Assembly (NCBI GenBank): GCA_017444705.1 | Contig: JAFSWA010000064.1 | Location: 1 to 11,236, forward strand | Length of the DNA: 11,236 bases | Reading direction: 5' to 3' | From: a bacterium | GTDB taxonomy: Bacteria; Cyanobacteriota; Vampirovibrionia; Gastranaerophilales; Gastranaerophilaceae | Part shown: in pieces, positions 1 through 7,139 of the stretch | Position numbering within the stretch: the stretch's first letter is position 1 | How the letters are laid out: the number at the start of each line of letters is the position of its first letter | Notes under the pieces: generated by a model | Databases searched by the model: none | Told to the model about the DNA's origin: nothing | The model's input: only the letters and a program-made list of their open reading frames with translations | Position numbers and translations under genes: made by a program

Positions 1-1
1 A

Positions 2-103
2 AAAGAAGAACTTTTGGGGTATATTGTGTATTACAATGAACATCGACCTCATTCATCTTTAAATGGTTTAACTCCCAAAGAGTTTTTACAAAAATGTAAC
101 TAA
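2..103 (+). mobile_element. IS3/IS481-type transposase, C-terminal end only (5' part outside window)
   Basis: An open frame enters from the left edge and runs 33 codons to TAA at 101-103. It contains the motif YNEHRPHSSLNGLTPKEF, the typical end of the rve-type integrase core in IS3 and IS481 family DDE transposases (YN..RPHSSL..tP.ef). The catalytic DDE residues lie upstream and cannot be seen, so intactness cannot be judged. The element's right end should lie shortly after the stop. GACATG occurs at 110-115 and again at 125-130, but I cannot define a terminal inverted repeat or target duplication without the left end. IS3 and IS481 cannot be separated on this tail alone. Confidence 0.85.
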
Positions 104-133
104 TTGCTTGACATGTACAGCAATGACATGGGA

Positions 134-174
134 TTTTTCTCTCCGTTGGAGAGGGATTAAGGGAGAGGGTTTTT
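134..174. repeat. GGGAGAGGG-type inverted repeat / possible terminator hairpin
   Basis: CTCTCC at 139-144 can pair with GGAGAG at 148-153 (6 bp, GTT loop), or alternatively with GGAGAG at 162-167 inside a second copy, GGGAGAGGG (161-169). T5 runs flank the block on both sides (134-138 and 170-174). The second, wider hairpin followed directly by T5 could act as a rho-independent terminator for the transposase transcript. CCCTCTCC/GGGAGAGGG blocks of this kind are known as short dispersed palindromic repeats in several bacteria. Whether this is one here is inference. Confidence 0.5.
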
Positions 175-204
175 GAGTGCAATTCAGAAAATATATGTTA
201 AAAT
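173..204 (+). promoter_or_regulatory. Putative truB promoter (extended -10), leaderless start
   Basis: TAAAAT at 199-204 preceded by TG at 196-197 (TGn spacing) forms an extended -10 element. TTGAGT at 173-178 is a possible -35 with a long 20-nt spacer. The last -10 base lies 7 nt before 211, so the expected +1 coincides with the A of the truB ATG. No purine-rich Shine-Dalgarno sequence is present between 181 and 210, which agrees with a leaderless mRNA. The call rests on motif spacing only. Confidence 0.45.
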
Positions 205-210
205 AATACT

Positions 211-1083
211 ATGGAACAATTGGAAAAATTCGGTTTTTTGAATATTAATAAACCAAAAGGAATGACCTCACATGATGTTGTTTATTTTGTGAGAAAAATG
301 CTCGGAATAAAACAGGTCGGACATTCGGGAACGCTTGACCCCATGGCTGAGGGGGTGTTGGTTGTCGGGGTTGGCAAAGCAACAAGATTGTTTGAATTTT
401 TGAAAGAGGAAAAAGAATATATTGCAACAATAAAATTCGGCTATGAGTCCGATACTCTTGATACTGATGGGGAATGTGTCAAAAAAGAAGATTTTTTCCC
501 CGATGAAACAAAATTAAAAACTGTTTTGAATGAATTTTTAGGGGAGAGTGAACAAATTCCGCCAAAGTATTCCGCAATTAAAATCGGCGGGAAAAAATTG
601 TATGAAATGGCAAGAAAAGGTCAGGAAATAGGGGAAATTAAAGCCCGCCCGATAAAAATAAAAAAAATTGAGCTTTTGGAAATTGATGAAAATGAAGCTA
701 AAATTAAAGTCGGATGTTCAAAAGGAACTTATGTTCGCTCTTTGATAAGAGATATTGCACAAAAACTCGGAACAGTCGCTGTTATGAGTGCTTTAACGAG
801 AACAAAATCAGGGGCATTTGAAATAGAAAATTCAATAGAAATAGGTGAATTTTGTGAAAAAGAGGATTTAACTTCTTCTTTGATTAATCCTCTTGACGTT
901 ATGGATTATCCTCAATACGAAATAAATGAAGAAGATTTAAAAGCGGTTAAAAATGGTGCATTTATTAAGGCGTCCGAAGAATTTAAACAAAATGAGATTG
1001 TTCTTTTGACATACGAGGGCCAAATCGCCTCAATTGCACAGATTATCGGCAAAAATGCCGTTCAAAAAAAAGGTTTGTTATAG
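211..1083 (+). CDS. truB: tRNA pseudouridine(55) synthase TruB
   Basis: TruB isomerises uridine 55 in the T-loop of tRNAs to pseudouridine and acts in the cytoplasm. The 290-residue length is normal for the family. The N-terminus has the KPKGMTSHD signature (residues 14-22), and the catalytic aspartate is D43 in GHSGTLDPMAEGVL (37-50). A KYSAIKIGGKKLYEMAR stretch in the middle and GCSKGTYVRSLIRDIA, with its RSLIRD element, are also typical. The C-terminal ~60 residues match the TruB C-terminal RNA-binding region. The start at 211 fits because family homology begins about ten residues later, although no Shine-Dalgarno sequence precedes it. The gene stands alone here, downstream of an IS end instead of in the usual rbfA/infB neighbourhood. 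It converges with the GH57 gene, with 7 bp between the two stops. Confidence 0.96.
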   Translation: MEQLEKFGFLNINKPKGMTSHDVVYFVRKMLGIKQVGHSGTLDPMAEGVLVVGVGKATRLFEFLKEEKEYIATIKFGYESDTLDTDGECVKKEDFFPDETKLKTVLNEFLGESEQIPPKYSAIKIGGKKLYEMARKGQEIGEIKARPIKIKKIELLEIDENEAKIKVGCSKGTYVRSLIRDIAQKLGTVAVMSALTRTKSGAFEIENSIEIGEFCEKEDLTSSLINPLDVMDYPQYEINEEDLKAVKNGAFIKASEEFKQNEIVLLTYEGQIASIAQIIGKNAVQKKGLL

Positions 1084-1090
1084 TTTATAT

Positions 1091-3598
1091 TTATCCGACA
1101 ACATTATCGTGAAGAGCAGTTAAGAGTAAACTCTTATAAAAATCTGTATTTATGTTGAGTTTTTCTCCTAATTCCAAAATTCTGAACAGGAATTTTTTGT
1201 CGTGAATAAGTTCCGATTTATTTTCAATTTCTTCTATAAATTCGCCTAAATAGTGATAAATTTTTGAATAATATATACTTTGAGCTTCGGAAATATCTAC
1301 GTTTAGCTGTAATTTATCAATGTAATCGAACAACTGCATAATCCATTCGAGCCTGTGAGATTCAAGTTTTGAAGCAAATCTGTATATTTTTTCCGTTATT
1401 TTTTTAGCGAAAATTTCATTAGCAAGACTTTTATCAAGCTCAACTTCAAGCATATTCGCTTCATTTAAAATATCAACCGCAACAGGAATAGCATCTTCAT
1501 CAATATATTCTTCAAATGGTTTAATTACGTTATTAAATTCCTGATTCAAGATATATTGAGCGGCAATTTTAAATTCGTTCGGAACTTTCAATCCAAGGCT
1601 TTGCAAGTTATAAATTGAACTCCTGCCTTCTTCATAAACCTGTCTGTACAATAATGAAAATTTATTAAGTTTATCTTGGAGAGAATCTCTCAAAATTTTT
1701 CTTCTCTTTTCAATGAAAATATCTTTTAGAGTATAATATTCTTTGCCGAAACATTCGTCAATCATTCTGATAATCTCAGTCAGCGGGAATTGGAGATAAG
1801 TTTTTATCAAATCTCTTTGAAGTGCCTGATATTTTGAGGAATCCGAAAATTCTTTGATAGAACAGTGAAAATCACCGCTTGAAAATTGCAGAAGCACAAG
1901 TGTAAAATCGGTTTTTTCAAGTGTTATTGTTGATTGAACCTCTAACCTTGCAACAATGAGGTGAGTTGTGCCTTTATCAATTTTTCTGTAATTATGATGT
2001 TTAATTTTATAGCAATAAAGGGATGTTTCTTCCTCAATTTCCGAATACAGAGTGTCAACCGCCCAAAGTGTTGCAATTTGCTTCATTGTTATAATTGAAG
2101 GTTTGACAAATTTTTCATAAACATCTTTTCCGGTTCCGAATTCGGGAATATTACTTTTTGCCTGTGCCAAAATATTGAGGAAATTTGTTTCCAAATCTTT
2201 ATCACTAAAATCTCCCGCAAGCTGCATTGCACGGGCTGCATATTTCATAATCTGAGTTGTTTCAATGCCCGATATTTCGGCAAAAAACCAACCGCAGCTT
2301 GTGTACATAAGCATTGCCTGACGTTGAATTTCAAGAAGTTTCATTGCTTCAACCCTGAAATCATGTTTATCCGGTTTCAAAACTTCTTTCAAATATTTTT
2401 TAATACTTTTTTCGTTACGGTCTAAAATAATCTGAATATATTTATTTCTTGCATCCCAAGGGTTATTAAAATATTTAGCACCTTCCTGTTCAAAAATAAC
2501 AGCTAATTCATCACGAAGATAGTCAAGAGCTTCTCTTAAAGGTTTTCTCCATTTTTGATTCCAACCCGCCTGAGCTCCTGTTGAGCAGCCGCAGTCCTCT
2601 TTCCATCTCCCGACTCCGTGACTGCAACTCCATGAAGAATCCTGTATAATATCAACTTCATACTGAGGAGGAAATTTTTCTAAAAATTCACCATAGTTTG
2701 TAATTTTAAATTCATCATCTTTTGCTTTAATTCTCAAAACATAAGCCAATGCCATATCTCCGAATTTTGTGTGATGACCGTAGCTTTCACCGTCTGTTGC
2801 AATGTTTACAATTTGAGTATAATCTCTCAGGCTTGATACACCGTCTTTTAATCGGTTGAAGAATTTATTTCCGTCTTTTAACAGCTCATCAAAAGCTACT
2901 GATTTTGAAATAGCACCGTCATAGAAAAACAAATCAACATATTTTTCGGGATTATTTTTAATAAAATATCTGTATGGACGTGCGGGGTCAATAGTTCCCC
3001 AGCTTACATCGATAAAAGATTTTTCTCCCAATTTTCTGTAACTTTTTGCTTGAAAAGGTGAAAGAACAGTAAATTTAATACCATTATCCGCAAGTACTTC
3101 AAGGGTTTCGTCATTGACGGCAGTTTCAGCCAACCACATGCCCTCCGGTATTCTGCCGTAGCGGTATTTAAAATCTTCAATTCCCCATATAACCTGAGTT
3201 ATTTTATCATTTTTGTTTGCAAGAGGCATAATCATGTGATTGTAAACCTGTGCCATTGCATTTCCGTGTCCGGAAAATTCCTGTACGCTGTCAACATCTG
3301 CTCCGATAATTCTCTCATAAGTATAAGGAGCATGAACTTCAAGCCAACTCATAAGTGTCGGTCCGAAATTGAAGCTTATTTTGCCGTAATTATTGATTAT
3401 ATCGAGAATTTTATTATTGCTGTCCACAATTTTTGCAAAAGAATTTGGGTTATAACATTCATTATTAATCCTTGCATTCCAATCATGAAAAGGACTTGCA
3501 CTTTGTTGAAATTCTATTTCTTCAAGCCACGGATTTTCCCTTGGCGGTTGATAAAAATGACCGTGTATAGTTAAATAAGGTATATTTTCTTTTTGCAT
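1091..3598 (-). CDS. Glycoside hydrolase family 57 protein with DUF3536 C-terminal region
   Basis: This is an 835-residue cytoplasmic protein with no signal peptide. The N-terminal half is a GH57 catalytic-type barrel. HGHFYQPPRENPW (12-24) is the first conserved GH57 motif. PEGMWLAE (151-158) places E158 at the expected nucleophile, and ATDGESYGHH (267-276) supplies D269 as the candidate acid/base. GH57 enzymes act on alpha-glucans (amylase, 4-alpha-glucanotransferase, branching enzyme). Members with the long helical DUF3536 extension are common in Cyanobacteria and relatives and have no firmly assigned substrate; an alpha-glucan or glycogen role is inferred. A Cys cluster (SCSHGVGRWKEDCGC, about 333-348) could bind metal. 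The start is supported by a purine-rich GAGAG upstream. The gene lies 29 bp behind the exported 162-residue protein and is probably co-transcribed with it. Confidence 0.88.
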   Translation of the reverse strand: MQKENIPYLTIHGHFYQPPRENPWLEEIEFQQSASPFHDWNARINNECYNPNSFAKIVDSNNKILDIINNYGKISFNFGPTLMSWLEVHAPYTYERIIGADVDSVQEFSGHGNAMAQVYNHMIMPLANKNDKITQVIWGIEDFKYRYGRIPEGMWLAETAVNDETLEVLADNGIKFTVLSPFQAKSYRKLGEKSFIDVSWGTIDPARPYRYFIKNNPEKYVDLFFYDGAISKSVAFDELLKDGNKFFNRLKDGVSSLRDYTQIVNIATDGESYGHHTKFGDMALAYVLRIKAKDDEFKITNYGEFLEKFPPQYEVDIIQDSSWSCSHGVGRWKEDCGCSTGAQAGWNQKWRKPLREALDYLRDELAVIFEQEGAKYFNNPWDARNKYIQIILDRNEKSIKKYLKEVLKPDKHDFRVEAMKLLEIQRQAMLMYTSCGWFFAEISGIETTQIMKYAARAMQLAGDFSDKDLETNFLNILAQAKSNIPEFGTGKDVYEKFVKPSIITMKQIATLWAVDTLYSEIEEETSLYCYKIKHHNYRKIDKGTTHLIVARLEVQSTITLEKTDFTLVLLQFSSGDFHCSIKEFSDSSKYQALQRDLIKTYLQFPLTEIIRMIDECFGKEYYTLKDIFIEKRRKILRDSLQDKLNKFSLLYRQVYEEGRSSIYNLQSLGLKVPNEFKIAAQYILNQEFNNVIKPFEEYIDEDAIPVAVDILNEANMLEVELDKSLANEIFAKKITEKIYRFASKLESHRLEWIMQLFDYIDKLQLNVDISEAQSIYYSKIYHYLGEFIEEIENKSELIHDKKFLFRILELGEKLNINTDFYKSLLLTALHDNVVG

Positions 3599-3627
3599 AG
3601 TAAAACTCTCTCTTTTATATTTTAAAT

Positions 3628-4116
3628 TTATTTTTTATCTTTTTTTGCAGCTTTTTGTAAAACTTTTATTTCCGTAATGTCTATCCACGGGTCCCCAAGT
3701 GCAGTTGAAAAAACTTTTCCTGTAATTTGTATTTTGTCATCCGATTCAAGATTTATGTTTTTTTCAGCCAAATCACGTTTTAAAAATAATTTCATTTCAC
3801 TCAAAGGTATTGTGTGATCGACAACATCATCTCTTTTTATTAAAATTCCGATATAATTTTCGGAACTTCTCATTGCGGGTTTATAATCAAGTCCGAGAGT
3901 TGAAAATTTATCGAAAGAGGCTTTCATTATAATTGTTTTGTTAAGGTATTTTTGAGGAGCTTTCACAACGTCAAGAGAATTGACTTCAACAGGAACACCT
4001 GTATATACAGCAGAAGTTTTTTGTGTTGGTGCAGCTTGTGTATAAATTGTATCAAACCCTTGTATTGTCCCCGTAAACAGCATTACTGCCAATATTGCAT
4101 ATATGATTTTTTTCAT
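3628..4116 (-). CDS. Exported protein of unknown function, OB-fold-like
   Basis: This 162-residue protein is not recognised. A clear N-terminal signal peptide (MKK, then hydrophobic residues 4-18, cleavage probably between residues 20 and 29) indicates export. No lipobox cysteine is present. The mature part alternates beta-type segments (YLNKTIIMKASF, YIGILIKR, DDKIQITGKVF) and ends with PWIDITEIKVL. This pattern resembles small OB-fold proteins in which a 'D.i.i.G.v' strand is followed by a closing strand; the fold is an inference. The C-terminus is lysine-rich (KAAKKDKK). An AAAGGA Shine-Dalgarno lies about 10 nt before the ATG. It is the first gene of a probable two-gene operon with the GH57 protein, which is notable because one product is exported and the other looks cytoplasmic. 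Confidence 0.8.
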   Translation of the reverse strand: MKKIIYAILAVMLFTGTIQGFDTIYTQAAPTQKTSAVYTGVPVEVNSLDVVKAPQKYLNKTIIMKASFDKFSTLGLDYKPAMRSSENYIGILIKRDDVVDHTIPLSEMKLFLKRDLAEKNINLESDDKIQITGKVFSTALGDPWIDITEIKVLQKAAKKDKK

Positions 4117-4301
4117 TAATAAATTTTCCTTTCGTATTTTTTAAAAATATCCTTTTCTTCTTATATGTTATCACATTTTTAAGAAAATTTCATTAATCGT
4201 AATTTACCTTATGTTGAATATCCTACAAATATATGATGTGAAGATTTGACAAATAAGCTACACTGACTTGTGGGAAATTGTATAGAAAAAATTAAGGGAT
4301 A
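4117..4301. promoter_or_regulatory. Divergent intergenic region with weak promoter candidates
   Basis: This 185-bp AT-rich gap separates the leftward exported-protein/GH57 operon from the rightward export-gate operon, so both promoters should lie here. On the minus strand, TATAAG (4165 down to 4160) is a possible -10 with no good -35. On the plus strand, TTGACA at 4246-4251 is a perfect -35 hexamer, but the sequence about 17 nt downstream (around 4269) is a poor -10. TATAGA at 4281-4286 is too far from it. An activator-dependent or alternative-sigma promoter for the flagellar-type operon is possible; I see no sigma-54 or sigma-28 consensus. Confidence 0.3.
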
Positions 4302-5477
4302 ATGAACACAAACGGTGTTGAAAAACTGAATAATAAAGAAGAAAAAACTAATTTATTCAAAACATATAATTGGATAGATAATTCATTTTCCGTTATATTT
4401 GATGAAGCAATAAAAGAGTTTTGGGAAATAGGGATAGATAATAAATTAATAGAAGTTAGCGATAAACAAGGGTTTTTTTATTCCGGCAGCGAATATTTTG
4501 TTACAAGAATTGCTCTTGCAAAGGAACATCAATTTATTGTTCGTCTTTCAAAAGAAGCGGTTCAGGTTCTTTTGGATATGACAATAAGCTATAATCAAAA
4601 TTTTGTATTTGAAAATATTACTGAATTAGAAGCTCGTATTTTAACAGCTTTTTCTAATTTTATATATGAAAAATTTTCTCAAAAAATGCTTTCAGATAGT
4701 GAAATTACAGAAGAACATGGAGAATATTATCTTACTTATTTATTAAAAGATTTAGGAGAAATTCCCGTAAAAGTAGTTATTACAATTCCGAAAGCATGTC
4801 TTAATCCTGAGGAAGTAAAAGCACCTTATGAAAGATACAATATAGAGGATTTTCCGAATGTGAGAACATCGGCAGATTTTTATATAGGGTCAACATCTTT
4901 ACCGCTCAATGATGTTAAAAACATTGAAAAAGAAGATATTATTGTTCTTGAAAACAGCAATATTAATAATATGACAATGTATTTTGAGGGAGAAAAAATA
5001 GGGTTTAAGGTTAGTCCTGACCCTGCGTTAATAATTAGTTTTGATAATGAAGAGGGTAATAAAGCTATGGGTAAATCAAACAATATTTGGGACAATATTA
5101 TGGTCGATATTTCCGCCGAGTTTGAGGGGGTTAAAATTCCTTTGGGTGAAATTAAACAAATATCCGAAGGTTTGGTTGTGGATATGGGTTCACTTTATGA
5201 CAATAAAGTTTATTTAAAAGTTGAAAATAAAGTTATTGCAGAAGGCGAACTTGTTATTATTAATGACAGGTACGGAGTAAAAGTCGATAAGCTCACTGAT
5301 GATAAAAACCCTCCTCCGCCAATTCCCGAGGAAGAGGAAGAAAAAATAGCTCCGCCGGAGGAAGAAGAAGAAGAAAATATTGAAGAAAATAACGAAGAAG
5401 AATTTTCGGAAGAAGAAAATACAAATGACGAAGAGTTTGATTACAAAGATTTTGATGTAGATGACGAAAATATATAA
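4302..5477 (+). CDS. Two-SpoA-domain C-ring/sorting-platform protein (FliM/FliN- or SctQ-like)
   Basis: This 391-residue protein heads the export-gate operon. Residues about 60-165 resemble the FliM/CheC-like middle domain (TELEARILTAF at 107-117, then KVVITIP). Two SpoA (FliMN C-terminal) domains follow: SpoA1 about 190-248 (STSLPLNDVKNIEKEDIIVLE) and SpoA2 about 264-332. SpoA2 matches FliN closely, with 'SEGLVVDMGSL' and 'NKVIAEGELVIINDRYGVKV'. Two SpoA domains in one chain is the layout of non-flagellar SctQ; flagellar systems usually split them between FliM and FliN. I see no LSQxEID CheY-binding motif at the N-terminus. After a PPPPIP hinge (337-342), the last ~50 residues are mostly Glu/Asp. 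The Shine-Dalgarno AAGGGA lies unusually close to the ATG. It stands 12 bp from fliO, in one operon. Confidence 0.8.
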   Translation: MNTNGVEKLNNKEEKTNLFKTYNWIDNSFSVIFDEAIKEFWEIGIDNKLIEVSDKQGFFYSGSEYFVTRIALAKEHQFIVRLSKEAVQVLLDMTISYNQNFVFENITELEARILTAFSNFIYEKFSQKMLSDSEITEEHGEYYLTYLLKDLGEIPVKVVITIPKACLNPEEVKAPYERYNIEDFPNVRTSADFYIGSTSLPLNDVKNIEKEDIIVLENSNINNMTMYFEGEKIGFKVSPDPALIISFDNEEGNKAMGKSNNIWDNIMVDISAEFEGVKIPLGEIKQISEGLVVDMGSLYDNKVYLKVENKVIAEGELVIINDRYGVKVDKLTDDKNPPPPIPEEEEEKIAPPEEEEEENIEENNEEEFSEEENTNDEEFDYKDFDVDDENI

Positions 5478-5489
5478 AAGGAGGATGTT

Positions 5490-5981
5490 ATGGGAGGATA
5501 TTTAGTTAATTTTTCAGTTTATACCTTTGCAATGGTAGGTTTTTTGTTTTTGGCGGTAGCCGTCTATAAAAAAACAAATGTTTCTATGAGTAACAAACAA
5601 GGTAAGGAGGGTATGGCAATAGAAGAATCTTTGGCTCTTTCGCCAAGAAAAAGACTTCACGTTGTCAGAGTTAACGGCGAAAAATTCCTTATCGCTGCTG
5701 ATGTTGACAGAACGGAATTTTTGGCAAAGCTTGATAAAGAAGAAAAAATAAGTTTACCTGATAATGTTATTAAGTTGAACAAACCAAACAAGTTAATTTC
5801 CGAACCGGAAAACAAACCTGTTTTGAAAAATCTTAATAATGCGGTTTTGGGTACTTCCGCACTGAAAACGGAAACAATAAAATTTGGCGAATCAAAATTA
5901 AGTCACATAAAATCAGTAAACATGAAAAAACAACCGTTTATGAGAGAAATTTTAAGAAAACTTGAAGTTTCAAGGGGATAG
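5490..5981 (+). CDS. fliO: Flagellar biosynthesis protein FliO
   Basis: FliO is a small membrane protein that chaperones assembly of the FliP ring in the flagellar export gate. The 163-residue product has one N-terminal membrane segment (about 5-26), then a basic cytoplasmic part. Its core ALSPRKRLHVVRVNGEKFLIA (about 49-69) matches the FliO signature, in which a 'L.p+k.l.vv.v.g...lv.g' pattern follows the membrane helix. The C-terminal ~70 residues are basic, low in recognisable motifs and probably flexible. A strong AAAGGAGGA Shine-Dalgarno precedes the ATG. The position directly before fliP is the canonical flagellar order. Non-flagellar injectisomes lack FliO, so its presence argues that this machine is flagellar or recently flagellum-derived. 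Confidence 0.85.
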   Translation: MGGYLVNFSVYTFAMVGFLFLAVAVYKKTNVSMSNKQGKEGMAIEESLALSPRKRLHVVRVNGEKFLIAADVDRTEFLAKLDKEEKISLPDNVIKLNKPNKLISEPENKPVLKNLNNAVLGTSALKTETIKFGESKLSHIKSVNMKKQPFMREILRKLEVSRG

Positions 5982-6001
5982 AAAAATAAGGAATTAAAAA
6001 A

Positions 6002-6643
6002 ATGGATAGCATATTAAGAGATTTAAATCCTGTATTTCAATTATTACTTGTGATGGCGGTATTTTCGCTTTTGCCGTTTGTATTTTGCTGTATGACAAGT
6101 TTTTTGAGATATTCGATAGTATTTTCAATATTAAAACAGGCTCTCGGTACGCAACAAGTACCGCCGTCAATGGTTTTGGTAGGTTTGTCAATTATTCTTA
6201 CTTTTTACAGTATGGGGCCCGTGTTTTCTCAAATGTGGGAAATGGGTTCTGTTCCGTACCAAAAAAACGGAGATATGGTTGCGGCAATTCAAGAGGGATC
6301 AAAACCTCTTAAAGAATTTATGTTAAAACAAACAAGAGAACAGGATTTGGAGTTTTTTATAAAACTTTCAAAAGGCAGACCTGCACAAAGTGTTGAAGAG
6401 GTTACTCTTTGGGAAGCGGCACCGGCATACATAATATCAGAATTAAAAACCGCTTTTGAAATAGGATTTTTGATATTTGTACCGTTTATTATTCTTGACC
6501 TTGTTGTTGCGAACATTCTGTTAGCTCTCGGTATGTTTATGTTATCACCGACTATTATATCTCTGCCGTTTAAACTGCTGATATTTATTGCGGTGGACGG
6601 TTGGTCGCTAATCGTTCAGGGCTTGGTACAAAGTTTTAATTAG
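6002..6643 (+). CDS. fliP: Flagellar type III export gate protein FliP
   Basis: FliP forms the pentameric core of the FliP5Q4R1 export gate in the inner membrane. The 213-residue product shows the family blocks: PFVFCCMTSFLRYSIVFSIL and ALGTQQVPPSMVLVGLSIILT near the N-terminus, and PLKEFMLKQTREQDLEFF in the middle. The C-terminal block includes ISELKTAFEIGFLIFVPFIILDLVVANILLALG in sections, ending LSPTIISLPFKLL and VDGWSLIV. About four hydrophobic membrane segments are evident. It is shorter than the ~245-residue enterobacterial FliP because it begins almost at the first conserved helix, without the extended cleavable signal peptide seen there. Injectisome SctR proteins are similarly short. 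AAGGA at about 5989-5993 gives a good start. It lies 20 bp after fliO. Confidence 0.96.
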   Translation: MDSILRDLNPVFQLLLVMAVFSLLPFVFCCMTSFLRYSIVFSILKQALGTQQVPPSMVLVGLSIILTFYSMGPVFSQMWEMGSVPYQKNGDMVAAIQEGSKPLKEFMLKQTREQDLEFFIKLSKGRPAQSVEEVTLWEAAPAYIISELKTAFEIGFLIFVPFIILDLVVANILLALGMFMLSPTIISLPFKLLIFIAVDGWSLIVQGLVQSFN

Positions 6644-6653
6644 AGGTGAAACA

Positions 6654-7139
6654 ATGGAATTATTAATGGAATATATGGGTAAAGGTATGGTCATAATGCT
6701 TATGATTTCAATGCCTTGTGTATTAACTGCGGCCGGCATAGGTCTTGTTGTAGGTATTATTCAGGCTGTTACTCAGGTTCAGGAACAAACAATTGCTGCC
6801 GCACCGAAAATTGTAGGAGTTTTTCTCGTTATTATTATACTTGGTGTCGGTTATGTAAAACTATTAACAGAATTTATTGTTCAGGGTACAAATATGGCAT
6901 TTCAGGTTGTTCCGAGTCAAGATGATTATGTTATTGATTCAAATTATTATAAATATACAAAACCTTTTACATCCGAAATGACAGAACAGGGAAATGTTGA
7001 ATATATTATGAAACATCCTGATAAAAATAATTTTATTGATAATCAGGGAAAAGTAAAATATGTTCCCTCAACAAGAACAAATAATCCCACTCCTAATTTA
7101 ATTGAAAAAAATAAAATTATGAAAGGGACAACAAGATAA
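6654..7139 (+). CDS. fliQ: Export gate protein FliQ with an unusual C-terminal extension
   Basis: FliQ packs around the FliP/FliR core of the export gate. Residues 1-86 are a complete FliQ: helix one (about 11-36), the signature GLVVGIIQAVTQVQEQTIAAAPKI (in sections, 30-53), and helix two (about 52-75). Typical FliQ/SctS proteins end near residue 90. This one continues to 161 with a hydrophilic, Asn/Lys/Tyr/Thr-rich tail (about 87-161) lacking any membrane segment or recognised domain. The reading frame is continuous: the tail ends in TAA that overlaps the fliR ATG (TAATG), so it is not a frameshift artefact caused by a missing stop before the next gene. A GAGGTGA Shine-Dalgarno sits 5 nt before the ATG. 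Confidence 0.93.
   Translation: MELLMEYMGKGMVIMLMISMPCVLTAAGIGLVVGIIQAVTQVQEQTIAAAPKIVGVFLVIIILGVGYVKLLTEFIVQGTNMAFQVVPSQDDYVIDSNYYKYTKPFTSEMTEQGNVEYIMKHPDKNNFIDNQGKVKYVPSTRTNNPTPNLIEKNKIMKGTTR

Noticed and set aside
104..210. tRNA or other structured RNA between the transposase and truB
   Set aside because: The only structure is the short GGAGAG hairpin; no cloverleaf, T-loop GTTCRA or CCA end is present.
1047..1060. CGGCA-AAAA-TGCCG perfect hairpin near the end of truB as a terminator
   Set aside because: No T-run follows the stem on either strand in the correct direction; an A-run follows on the plus strand, so minus-strand transcripts meet the T-run before the stem. It lies in the coding sequence.
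3236..3574. Plus-strand open frame of 112 codons inside the GH57 gene
   Set aside because: Antisense shadow of a strongly supported gene; the product has no recognisable motif and no ribosome site.
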